A stretch of DNA of 64,000 bases, taken from Isoetes taiwanensis. Its lineage: Eukaryota > Streptophyta > Lycopodiopsida > Isoetales > Isoetaceae. The stretch covers positions 10,627,317 through 10,691,316 of the forward strand of contig JAJEKV010000006.1 of the NCBI GenBank assembly GCA_021234155.1, written 5' to 3'. The notes under the pieces are model-generated. The model did no database searches, was not told the origin of the DNA, and saw only the letters and a program-made list of their open reading frames with translations. Both the position numbers and the translations under genes were made by a program. How positions within the stretch are numbered: the stretch's first letter is position 1; the number at the start of each line of letters is the position of its first letter. This document shows positions 1-8,753 of this stretch, one piece after another.

Positions 1-848
1 ACGTGGAAATGGGGTTTTGACCCCATCTTGACTTGGGTTGGACGGCTGTGGTTTTGGGGCAGGGCATGTGCTTGGGTATATGCCATTTTTCGATGGCTAG
101 GATGTAGCGATTATATTATAGGATAACATAATGCACGGCCTAAAATATGGACATGTCGACTCAATGTGAGTCATAAATAAACATAGAAAACAAGATGAAA
201 AGTAAGGTGTTGCCTCGAAAAAAGGGCGGAGCATGCATTTGGGGACCCCGGAGGACGTGATCCCTCTTAGGTGTGATCCTGGAGGATGGGAACCCCTCTT
301 GCTGTGCAGTTATTGTGCAAAACTGCGGCCCCTTATAAGGAAAATCAAAGATTTTTTTGGGTTGGTTTTTCTCCCCTCGATTCTAGAATCGGGTGAGATC
401 ACTTCAAGAATGGCTGGAATGGGCTGTAGAAGAGTTGCAGGTAGACGCCAAGGAGCAAGAGCGGAAAGCGCCGCTGCTATCAGGGAGCAAAGATTCGGCC
501 AAAAAACGGCCCTAAACTGCGCAGTCACCCTTTAACTGTGCAGTTAACTGCAGGATCCCAGAGGAGGGGATCCCGGAGGAGAGGATCCCATGTGGGGAAT
601 CCAATCCAGGTTAAGATTATCCTGACCCATTTGCAAAGATTCAAAGTGCAATGATTTGGAGCAAAAAAGGTACCATTCCCACCTTTTGGGTTTACATTTA
701 TACTCCAAATATAGTTACAACGTCCATTAATGATTCTAACTACTTTTAATATCTCAACACTCAGTGAGTTTTGCTTATAGCAAAATTCTCCTAATCTCCG
801 GCTCTTTAGGCTTTTTAAAAGAATAGGGGAATCTACCCAATTTATAAA
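1..848. other. Left window edge, no recognised gene
   Basis: No reading frame here resembles a known protein. There are short repeats around GGATCCC (about 553-592) and several copies of a GTGCAGTT-like motif (307-330, 505-550). The right part probably belongs to E1, because the block starting at 849 recurs at 21269, but the E1 border is not visible. Confidence 0.4.
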
Positions 849-1029
849 ATGGAAATACACAGATCGTGTCGCGTGTTCTTCACGAAAATACGATCGGGCA
901 ATCCTAAACTTGGGAAACATGTCCAAATCACGCCGGATTTCATCCATAGACCTTGCAAACATTCTATTCTTGGATTTCATTGCATAAAGAACCTAACAAG
1001 CCTAAATCTAAGCCCTCAGATGCTGGAAC
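849..1029 (+). repeat. E1 terminal-type repeat, left copy
   Basis: About 180 bp that recur in direct orientation at 21269-21448, with roughly four fifths of positions matching by eye (shared words include GGAAATACACAG, TTCACGAAAATACG, GGGCAATCCTAAACTTGG and CCTAACAAGCCTAAATCTAAG). The two copies flank the E1 coding region, so they are best read as remnants of its LTRs. I could not find clean TG/CA ends, a PBS or a target duplication, so the LTR reading is inference. Confidence 0.6.
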
Positions 1030-2012
1030 CATTAAAATTCTAAAAATGTGTACAGGGGATTGATTGCAGAACAGTTTCGAAGGTCCAAACACGTTTGAGG
1101 AACACTACCGACATGTTGAACATGATCTAGAGTGATATCAGGACCTTTTATGCTTTCTTCAGCTCGGATTAGATTCTCAGAGCTGAAAATTCTTTCTTAT
1201 ATTATTTTCCTAAAGACTTTAGTTGTGTTTGTGTCCTGAATGATCTGAACACAGCTGTATTGTGACTATTTGATATTGATCTCAATAAAATTCTCTGCCA
1301 AGATTGCTATAAAATGACCTGACACTATTTTCAAGCTTTTCCCAACTCAAATATTTCTACAGCAAAAGTTCTTGCATTTAAGATCCAAATTTGATAGGTT
1401 GCCATCATTCATAGCAACAATTGGCACTAGTGTGCCTTGAAATTCCGCAAAAAAACCATTGTAATCTCAAGTCTCTAAATTCTCCATTCGATCTGTCATT
1501 AGAAATAGACTGGTTTTGATAAAACAATGCAAGAAAATTAGTTCTGGAGATCCCAAGTATACTTTGACCACTTGTCCTGTCAAAAAATTTGATTGCATAC
1601 TCGAGTTTTCAATTTCTAATCACTATTTTGCTCGTTGATTGCTATTGATCAAAAAATTGACTTAAGTTTGGACCCAAATATCTCCTACACTTGAGCTCCG
1701 ACTTGAAAAAGTATCTTTCTTGATTCTTGACAATTCTTCTCTGTCAATTTCAAAAACACATCCTCAAAATCAATAAATCCCTGCAAGCCATATCGATTCA
1801 AACACTGCTACCATTTTGCAGAAATAGGAAAGGTATGACCAACTCACTCTTTTGGTTATTTCATTCAGAATTCCTTCTATAGAGTGATCACTTTAAGTGA
1901 TCTGGAGATTCTTACTCCAACTTGAGCATATTATCAAGTTGGCTTCTTGTGTTTGACTCTTAAGCCAGGTTGAGAGTCAACATCTTAGAGGTTCTACTGC
2001 AACTCGGGACTC
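1030..2012 (+). other. E1 5' internal leader, no gene seen
   Basis: AT-rich sequence between the E1 left repeat and the gag start. It has no long reading frame and no convincing tRNA primer-binding site. An AATAAA word lies near 1283. It is probably untranslated leader of E1, perhaps including the end of the LTR. Confidence 0.35.
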
Positions 2013-2285
2013 ATGGCCCCTAAACAGAAATTTCCAGCAGAACAAGAACCCCAAGAAAATGTTGAAGCATCAGACCATTGCAGAGCAAGTACTTTAGCTC
2101 CTAGTTTCTCTACATATTTGCTTTCAAACATACCATACCAATTTTAGTTAAATGTGCCAGTCCCTTTGCCTATCTCTGATTCCAGTATGAATGCTGATAA
2201 CTTATTGAGAGTATTTGAAGAGTATTACAAGGACTAAGGTTTCAAGGGTGCAAGCTTTCAAAATTTGAAAAGTGTTTCAAAGAGG

Positions 2286-2286
<1 letters not shown>

Positions 2287-2383
<97 letters not shown>
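2287..2383. repeat. (GATA)n microsatellite, left part
   Basis: Uninterrupted GATA repeats, about 24 units, inside E1 gag. The array continues after the MITE at 2664-2809. Confidence 0.98.
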
Positions 2384-2663
2384 GGGTTAAAGCATGGAGG
2401 TGGGGGACACTTTTTGTGTCAGCGACACATGGTGCTTAGTGGGTGCTTTTTGGGGCTATTTTCTTTGTATTTTTGAAAAATATTTTTCTTTTATTTTTTG
2501 ATGTTTTTCCCCGAAACGCATTTATATTACACGTTGGCATACAAAGTTTTAGCTTCATTGGAGTTATAGAAAAAAAGATAAAAATAAGTAAAATTTTCAG
2601 CGTTAGGTGCTTAGGGGGTGCTTGACTGGCGCAAAAATGCCCCCCAGCACCATGCTTTGACCC
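2384..2663. mobile_element. 280-bp MITE with T1-like terminal inverted repeats
   Basis: The ends are inverted repeats: left GGGTTAAAGCATGGAGGTGG, right the complement of GGGTCAAAGCATGGTGCTGG. The flanks are identical 8-bp copies ATAGATAG (2376-2383 and 2664-2671), fitting an 8-bp target duplication, although the GATA context makes that partly automatic. The terminus matches the large DNA transposon T1 (GGGTGAAAGTATGCTGGTGG) at most positions, so this is likely a non-autonomous relative. Inside, a GTGCTTAG-GGGTGCTT motif occurs twice (about 2431 and 2607). It has no coding capacity. Confidence 0.8.
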
Positions 2664-2809
<146 letters not shown>

Positions 2810-3354
2810 GGTGAGCTGGAGCATGGCTAACTTATGAGAAGCTTATGGGAACTACCTTATGGGAACCACCTTATGGGATGAGCTTATCAAGAAGTCTTTA
2901 GACAGGTTTGGTAAGATAACTGCACCTCAAGACCTTGCTAATGAGTTGCAAAACTTTTCTATTCATGCAGGAAAAAGTGTGAACCAGTATAAGGAAAGAT
3001 TTAGCACCTACATGAGCAAATGCAAGAGAGCCAAGTACCAATCCTAACACTTTTTCTAATCTATTCCTTTATCAAAGGCTTGGCCTCTAGACCTGAAATT
3101 GAAAGAAAGTTGCTTAAGATCCAAGCTGCTGAGGGCGTTGACTCGATTTACAAAGTCTTTACTAAGACCACTGAGCTCACCAAAATGCTTTCTATCCTAC
3201 CAGATAAGCATGTAGCCTTTCATGATAATCCTTTCTACCCTGATGCCACTGGTGCTAGCTATGAACATCATCCTCCTATTCCTATTTGTTCTATACACAA
3301 GGACAAGAGGAGATCCAAGGAAAGGTCTTTTGGTAGGGAAAGGTCATTTTGGTA

Positions 3355-3602
3355 GGGAGTGCCCTTATTGTTCTTTTTGTAAAGAAATTGGTCATATTGA
3401 AGTCAGATGTGCAGTTAAGAAGTACTTTGCTAAACAAGAGAAGGAGAAGAAGTCAGAATCAAGACCCTCTATACTTGAGGGAGTGCCCTTATTGTTCTTT
3501 TTGTAAAGAAATTGGTCATACTGAAGTCAGATGTGCAGTTAAGAAGTACTTTGCTAAACAAGAGAAGGAGAAGAAGTCAGAATCAAGACCCTCTGTAAGA
3601 TT
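3355..3602 (+). repeat. 124-bp tandem duplication in E1 gag
   Basis: Two nearly identical copies (3355-3478 and 3479-3602) covering the zinc-knuckle segment of gag. The period is 124 bp, not a multiple of three, so the copies lie in different frames. This is a later rearrangement of a decaying element. Confidence 0.95.
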
Positions 3603-3739
3603 TGCCGAATCAAGTACTTCTATAAGCTACAGAAATTATGGTAGTACAAACCAAAAGTACGAATGAAGCTAAAAAGAAAGAATCAAGTGTTAATGTGGCA
3701 AATGCTTTCAAGATACCTTCACCATCAACAACCCCTGTT

Positions 3740-4477
3740 GTAGAAGCTTCTCCTCAGGTAATAGCACCACCCTGGGTGGTGGATCCTCATTGAACATCCT
3801 GCCTTATCACATTATGAAGAAGTGTGGCCTAAAAGTCCTTTTATAATGCTAAGATTGCACCTGTTGGAATAGTAATTAAGATTCCTGTTAATACAGAGGG
3901 CGTAATTGTTGTTGCTACTTTCATAGTTGTTGCTTTTGAAGACGTAGGAAAAAAAGCTGACATTGATGACCTTTTGCTAGGTAGGAGATAGATGGCCACT
4001 TTTGATGCCATGCCAGTTTGGTCTCAGGACAAATATACCATCTCACATGGCTCTCAAGTAGCTACCATCTACAACAAGGATGGCTCTTATGGTTCCAATG
4101 AAGAGCTAAATTTCAAAAATGAGATGTTGATTGAATAACCTTTGGAATAGTAATTAAGGTTCCTGTTAATACAGAGGGCGTAATTGTTGTTGCTACTTTC
4201 ATAATTGTTGTAATGAAGATGTAGGAAAAGAAGTTGACATTGATGACCTTTTGCTAGGTAAGAGATAGATGGCCACTGATGCCATGCCGGTTTGGTCTCA
4301 AGACAAATATACCATCTTAAATGGCTCTCAAGTAGCTACCATCTACAACAACGATGGCTCTTATGGTTCCAATGAAGAGCTAAATTTCATAAATGAGATG
4401 TTGATTGAAGAACCTTTGGGATCCTACAAGTTAGTACCAAAACCAAGGATATGTGACATGATACCTCTAGTCATGGA
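3740..4477 (+). pseudogene. E1 protease-like region (broken, internally duplicated)
   Basis: A retropepsin-like strand is visible near 3765-3830 (GGSSLNILPYHIMKKCGL), where plant Ty3/gypsy proteases have DGGSSLNIL or similar. The first aspartate appears lost (GG in place of DG). The following sequence is a tandem duplication of about 278 bp (3866-4143 and 4144-4421). The second copy has a short open frame at 4269-4517 containing MPVWSQDKYTILNGSQVA, which I do not recognise. Retropepsins cut Gag-Pol; this copy cannot. Confidence 0.55.
3866..4421 (+). repeat. 278-bp tandem duplication in E1
   Basis: Two copies starting with GGAATAGTAATTAAG at 3866 and 4144. Small differences (for example an internal deletion near 4210) show the duplication is not recent. 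Confidence 0.93.
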
Positions 4478-4844
4478 ATGTGTATCTTTCACCAAACAAG
4501 GACAAGGACTTTTATAGTTGATGGAGGTATTTCTAAGAAACTTACTATTGCCTCATCTGCTATTGTACTTAAAGATTCTTCCAACATATTATTAGCCAAA
4601 GGGGGGAGAATTTACCCTCGACTTACTTCTAAGATGGCAGAATACAAGGCTTTCATCGCAAGTCTCCAAGAAGCCAAGGCTATGGACATTGCTAACATCC
4701 ACATCTTTGGAGATTCTCAATTAGCTTGCAGACAACTTTCTGGAGAATATCAAACCAAGAATGCAGACATAGAGGCCTTGAGAAACCAGGTCATGGGAGT
4801 GCTTGCAAGTTTTGTGTCAAGGAGAATTATTCACATTCCAAGAG
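4478..4844 (+). pseudogene. E1 RNase H, 5' part (split by E2)
   Basis: An RNase H fold of the plant/archaeal-like type. Visible acidic positions are D in VDGGISKKL, E in KMAEYKAFIASLQEA and D in IFGDSQLACRQLSGEY. The frame runs up to HIPR and is cut by the E2 LTR at 4845. The last motif (NQEADALC, with the final D) lies after the E2 target duplication at about 17740. RNase H removes RNA from the RNA-DNA hybrid during reverse transcription. The family resembles the additional RNase H of Tat-type elements, but here it lies upstream of RT. Confidence 0.82.
4840..4844 (+). repeat. E2 target-site duplication, left (AAGAG)
   Basis: AAGAG directly before the 5' LTR, repeated at 17732-17736 directly after the 3' LTR. 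A 5-bp duplication is normal for Ty3/gypsy integrases. Confidence 0.95.
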
Positions 4845-6440
4845 TGTGACGTTCCCCTAAAATATACGGTATGTATACGTATATTTTGGGCCACGTCACC
4901 ATACAAATCCATTTGTATGACAATTACGTAAGTTCAAGTCACATTAAAATGTAACTTGATTAACCTTAGGAAAGGATATATCCACGTGGCACTACCTGAT
5001 TGGGGTAACTGGCCACGTGTTCGCATTCCATTGGACAAGATGTCAACCCTAACCCTAACTTGCCTATAAATACCTAACCCTAATCCAGAAGACACTTTTG
5101 CTCCTCCTACTCTTGAGGCTATTGTCACAACCGGAGTTCAGAATCAAGATCCAGAAGCTGCAGCACAGCACGGTTTAGCGACCCAAGTAGCGTGGACATG
5201 TTGGATTCAGTAGCAGTAATCTCAAACAGTGAAGAATCGATGGAGACCCCAGGATCAGGAGGAAATGCGTCAGGAGCAGGTATTTTGAAGCAGTTTCAGC
5301 TATAGAGACGTAGTAGAGTCATGTATTCTAAGTAGAGCCTTCCTAGAATCACTATTTCAACTGATGAACCGAATCAATGAACCCTAACTCCCTAGTTAGA
5401 TTCATGTGATTAGGTTAGATCTTATTCTTATTGTTCATATGTTATGGATATGATATGGTTGATCTCTTGTTATGCTCCTCATGTATTGGGAAGGGGGGTA
5501 GAGACCTAGCAGCCTTATATATGATGCTTCTAGATAGACCCATAATACCTATTATACGCGGCCTGTGCATAGAGCCCACCGGACTAAGGGAGTTATGGAA
5601 TGACTGAGCACCATATAACGGGATCAGTGACAAGATGGAGGAATAGTCCCCCGCGAGATTCTGCGGGGACTTAGGCCTATGGTCGGTCACTTCGTGTGGG
5701 CCGGGCATGGGTTCGTCACCCCCTGGATCAATGGTGCCGCCCTGATCCTGAAGAGCTGCAGGTGCCGGCCTGGTTCTTGTTTTGGGGGGGTTAAAGACGT
5801 GAACGGACGTGTGTCGCCACGATCCTCTAGTCGCCCATCGAATCACTGATTTCCGGGAAGGGGAGATGTAACCCGACCTTGCCTCATCGGACCAGGGAGA
5901 TGAAACCTGGAGTAGTCTCTTAGGGTGAATCCAAGAGATTGCGTATCCAAATGACTCTGAGCCACGCTTATAGCTCGTTTTAGCCCATCCGCAAAGTATG
6001 CAAGGAAGGGCGGATGGAGTGGTCTACCCTTAGCCATTGTCTTATAGCCAGCCCCGCCATTGTTTACACTTCCGTCTGTATCTATCTTGAGACCTAGCCG
6101 TCAGTGTACTTTCCCCCACGAGTCAGAGCTTGGGTAGAAGCTTTATTGTTTTATGGTGTATTGATCCTTCTGACGATTCTATGGATGGATGGATTGAGCT
6201 ACCCTTCGAGGTAGGCTTATTATTATTGTTGTTAGTTGCTAGTACTGACATTAGTTATATGCTTCCGCTGTTATTAGGAGTCCATAGGGGACGGATTTAC
6301 GAGACACCTCCGTGTCCCTTACCGTTCTAGCCATCCCTAGAACGGGATAGATGGAGGGCCCATCCAGTAGACGACACTGGTTGGGGGGATTTTCCGTGGA
6401 GTGTACGGTGGTTACCGTATATTGTGCGGGGAGCGTCACA
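4845..6440 (+). repeat. E2 5' LTR
   Basis: 1,596 bp, starting TGTGACGTTCCCC and ending GGAGCGTCACA, followed by the PBS. It matches 16127-17731 almost throughout. A subterminal imperfect palindrome (AAAATATACG ... CGTATATTTT) lies about 15 bp inside the start. The related E3 LTR has a similar TATACG-rich palindrome at the same place. Confidence 0.97.
4891..5072 (+). promoter_or_regulatory. E2 LTR promoter: ABRE/G-boxes and TATA box
   Basis: CCACGTCACC at 4891-4900, G-boxes CCACGTGG (4982-4989) and CCACGTGT (5013-5020), an ATTGG word (inverted CCAAT) between and after them, and CTATAAATA at 5064-5072. G-box/ABRE elements are bound by plant bZIP and bHLH factors, often in ABA, stress or light responses. 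The spacing to the TATA box fits a core promoter. The same set occurs in the 3' LTR. Inducibility is inference. Confidence 0.65.
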
Positions 6441-6441
6441 A

Positions 6442-6457
6442 TGGTATCAGAGCCATG
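6442..6457 (+). other. E2 primer-binding site (initiator tRNA-Met)
   Basis: TGGTATCAGAGCCATG begins one base after the LTR end. TGGTATCAGAGC is the usual complement of the 3' end of plant initiator tRNA-Met and primes minus-strand DNA synthesis. Confidence 0.95.
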
Positions 6458-6986
6458 TTCTTGGTTGACCAAGAACTAGCACTGACCATATCCCTGTTTT
6501 AGTAGACTAATTGACCTAGAAAGGTATGGAATGAAAAATTCCAACCTAGGACTTCGTTAAGTGGGGAGAATTTGTTTTTTCCAATAGGAGGGTCCTAGAG
6601 TTAAATTAAATTCTAGCTAAAAAGGGATGAAAAATAAAGTAAAATGAACATTCTAGTAAGGTTGGGGCAAAAAATTATGCATCTACATCAAATTTCACTT
6701 AAAAAGGGTCAAAGAATTTTTAAATTCTGGGGTCCCAGTGAAAAATGGTGAAGGTTCATAATTTTCCAACCAAGAAAATGCGAAATTTAAATTGGGAGAG
6801 GGATATTAATGAAAGGGGGCTCAATAAATTCCACCATAATGAAAAAGGAATATTCCTCCACGATTCCCTATAAACTACCTTTTTAAACTTCATATTAACT
6901 AAAAGAACCCTAAAAAGCCTCTTAAGCTCCTTTTTCTTAGTGATAAGCAGTTCTATAATCAACGTCCGTTTTCTGAGATAAAAAAC
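6458..6986 (+). other. E2 untranslated leader
   Basis: AT-rich sequence between the PBS and the ATG of ORF-A, with no gene seen. It is the expected location of dimerisation and packaging signals and of a splice donor, but I cannot identify any of these. Confidence 0.5.
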
Positions 6987-8061
6987 ATGGCCAGAACCAA
7001 ATCCACTGCCAGAGTTTGTGGCCCATATGCAGAACAAATTCACTTAGCCGCTCAAGCAGCAGCTGCCCAGCCACCCCCTCGAGAAGAGGAAGTAGCTGAA
7101 GAAGAAGAAGAGGAGGAAACAAGCGAGGAAGAAGAGGAAGAATCAAGTGAAGAACAGAGATTGACGAAGAACGGGCCGAAGAAGAAGCAGTCACTAGACC
7201 CACAAAGGTGGGAAGCAGCTGCCAGAAAGTATGAGACCCAAAAGCAAGAAAGGCAAGGAAAAAGTATCCGAATGGGCCTCAGAAAGGAGGGAGAGAAAGA
7301 GAAAGGAAAGAGAGGAGGAGATGAGAAGGCAAGAGAGGAGGACGAAGAGGAGGCAGGATAGGCCTAGGGGGACAATTACTATTGAAGAACCCCCTAGGGA
7401 TGAAGAACCAACAGAAGAACAAGAGGAGGACGCTGAAGAAGAAGAGGAGGAAGACCCCGTGGTCGAAAGATCAGGAGATGAGGCCGAACCATCCAACCCC
7501 AATGCCCCTCCACCATATCCAACATGGCCCAAGGCACAGAAGAGCAAAAAGAAGCAAAAGCCGGGCGAAAGGGCGTTCAAATTGAGTCACGACACCCAAT
7601 TTAAAAGAAAGAAGGCGGCATATAAAATTTATTTTCGCCGATGGTACCTATACAACGAATGGTATTGCAAACAGAATTTTCCAAGGACGATAAAGGGGGG
7701 CAGACCCAAGAAAAATCAGCCGAAGCCACCCCCACCACACCCCAGAGAGCCCAAGAGGAAACACCATGGCCCCAACTTGAAGCACTCCCGTGCGTTTAGG
7801 GAAATTCGGCACTTTCAACAGTGCACAAATCTCCTTATACGCAAGGCACCCTTCGAGCGGTTGCTTAGAGAGGTGTTGCAGGAATTTAGGACAGATTATC
7901 GGGTCACACCATTGATGGTTCGTGCTCTGCAAGAAGCTTCGGAGGCGGAGCTAATTCAATTATTCGAAGAAGGTAACCTCTGTGCTATACATGCCAAGAG
8001 GGTTACCGTAATGCCTAAAGACATTCATTTGGCAAGAAGAATTAGAGGGGCAAAGTTTTAG
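6987..8061 (+). CDS. ORF-A: histone H3-like protein of retrotransposon E2 (one frameshift)
   Basis: The first frame after the leader opens at ATG 6987 (context AACATGGCC) with MARTKSTAR, matching the H3 tail MARTKQTAR. It continues through a Glu-rich stretch (about 7086-7160) and Lys/Arg-rich sequence. A shift of frame is needed between about 7198 and 7358, after which the frame runs to TAG 8061. Next come a mixed-charge linker, a basic aromatic stretch with an AT-hook-like GGRPKK (near 7700), and a full H3 fold (7798-8058). That fold begins [16 protein letters not shown] and contains [15 protein letters not shown] and [13 protein letters not shown]. It aligns gaplessly to canonical H3 residues 49-135, about two thirds identical by my hand count. 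Loop 1 has canonical length, unlike CENH3. The H3 K4 position is kept, K9 is Val, K56 is Gln and K79 is Arg. Fold confidence is high; function is unknown. Confidence 0.93.
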
Positions 8062-8185
8062 ATAGTATATAATTGTCTAGAAATTTTGTAATTTTGACTC
8101 CAAGGTGTTATATAGATGTTGTACTACTTTTTAAAAATTAATAAATATCGGAGTTGATAAAGTCAACGGCGCCGAAAAGTCCAAA

Positions 8186-8252
8186 TTCGGTCACACCGCG
8201 CCAAACAGCCTTCTGAGGGGCTCGGAAACCCCTTTTGCGCGGTGTAACCGAA
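8186..8252 (+). repeat. E2 hairpin repeat 1
   Basis: Arms TTCGGTCACACCGCGC (8186-8201) and GCGCGGTGTAACCGAA (8237-8252) pair at 15 of 16 positions. The loop is about 35 nt and contains GAGGGGCTCGGAAACCCC, which could form an inner stem. It recurs 201 bp downstream. Confidence 0.92.
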
Positions 8253-8386
8253 ATAGGGTAAGTTAGGAGTCAAATAAGTTAGATTTTTAAAAATAGACAT
8301 GCTAGGTTGCCTAAATTTAGAAAATAAATGCAAGTTAGTATGTTTTATTATCAAAATCATCATCCTAGAAATAGAGTTGACCCAAA

Positions 8387-8453
8387 TTCGGTCACACCGC
8401 GCCAAACAGCCTTCTGAGGGGCTCGGAGATTCCTTTCGTGCGGTGTAACCGAA
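8387..8453 (+). repeat. E2 hairpin repeat 2
   Basis: Second copy of the hairpin: arms TTCGGTCACACCGCGC (8387-8402) and GTGCGGTGTAACCGAA (8438-8453), with a nearly identical first half of the loop. Keeping both arms in two copies suggests an RNA or DNA structure, or a duplicated small inverted-repeat insertion. Confidence 0.9.
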
Positions 8454-8753
8454 GTCGCCCGATTTGATCAAAAAGATGTCCAACTTTGCTCAAATAAAAT
8501 AAATTAGTATGTTTTCCGCCTTGTTCTAACTACTTTAGCATTTCATATCTCTTAGATTGGTAAATTCTAGCTCATAAAACTTAGATTATTCTAAAACACT
8601 TATGATTGGCACGAAAAACTAGAAACCCTAACCTCTATAAAAGGAAGGTCATTTTCTATTTTTCTCTTCTCAAAGATAGCTCCTACCCCTTTAGGCGATT
8701 TTTTAGGCCTTTTACTATTTTATCAAACCGTCTTTTACACCTACCTTGCACTA

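Larger units (their letters stand above)
8062..8753 (+). other. E2 spacer between ORF-A and ORF-B with two hairpins
   Basis: AT-rich non-coding sequence apart from the two hairpin repeats listed separately. Polyadenylation-like AATAAA words lie near 8140 and 8325, so ORF-A could have its own 3' end, but this is not demonstrated. Confidence 0.5.

Noticed and set aside
5045-5057. Telomere repeat (CCCTAA) in the E2 LTR
   Set aside because: Only two units; more likely a telo-box-like promoter word or chance. It is present in both LTR copies.
6442-6457. tRNA-Met gene fragment
   Set aside because: Only the 3' complement is present, in the exact PBS position after the LTR.
5442-6472. Open frames inside the E2 LTRs (for example 6130-6330 and its copy at 17421-17621)
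   Set aside because: They lie in the LTR, lack similarity to proteins, and are matched in both copies only because the LTRs are repeats.
7798-8058. Calling the E2 histone a centromeric H3 (CENH3)
   Set aside because: REIRHFQ and TNLLI resemble plant CENH3, but loop 1 has the canonical H3 length and the C-terminal half follows canonical H3, so only H3-like is supported.
7231-8061. Treating the 276-codon frame as an independent gene starting at ATG 7231
   Set aside because: The H3 tail MARTKSTAR at 6987 with a good start context matches the fold downstream, so both are better read as one protein with a frame change.
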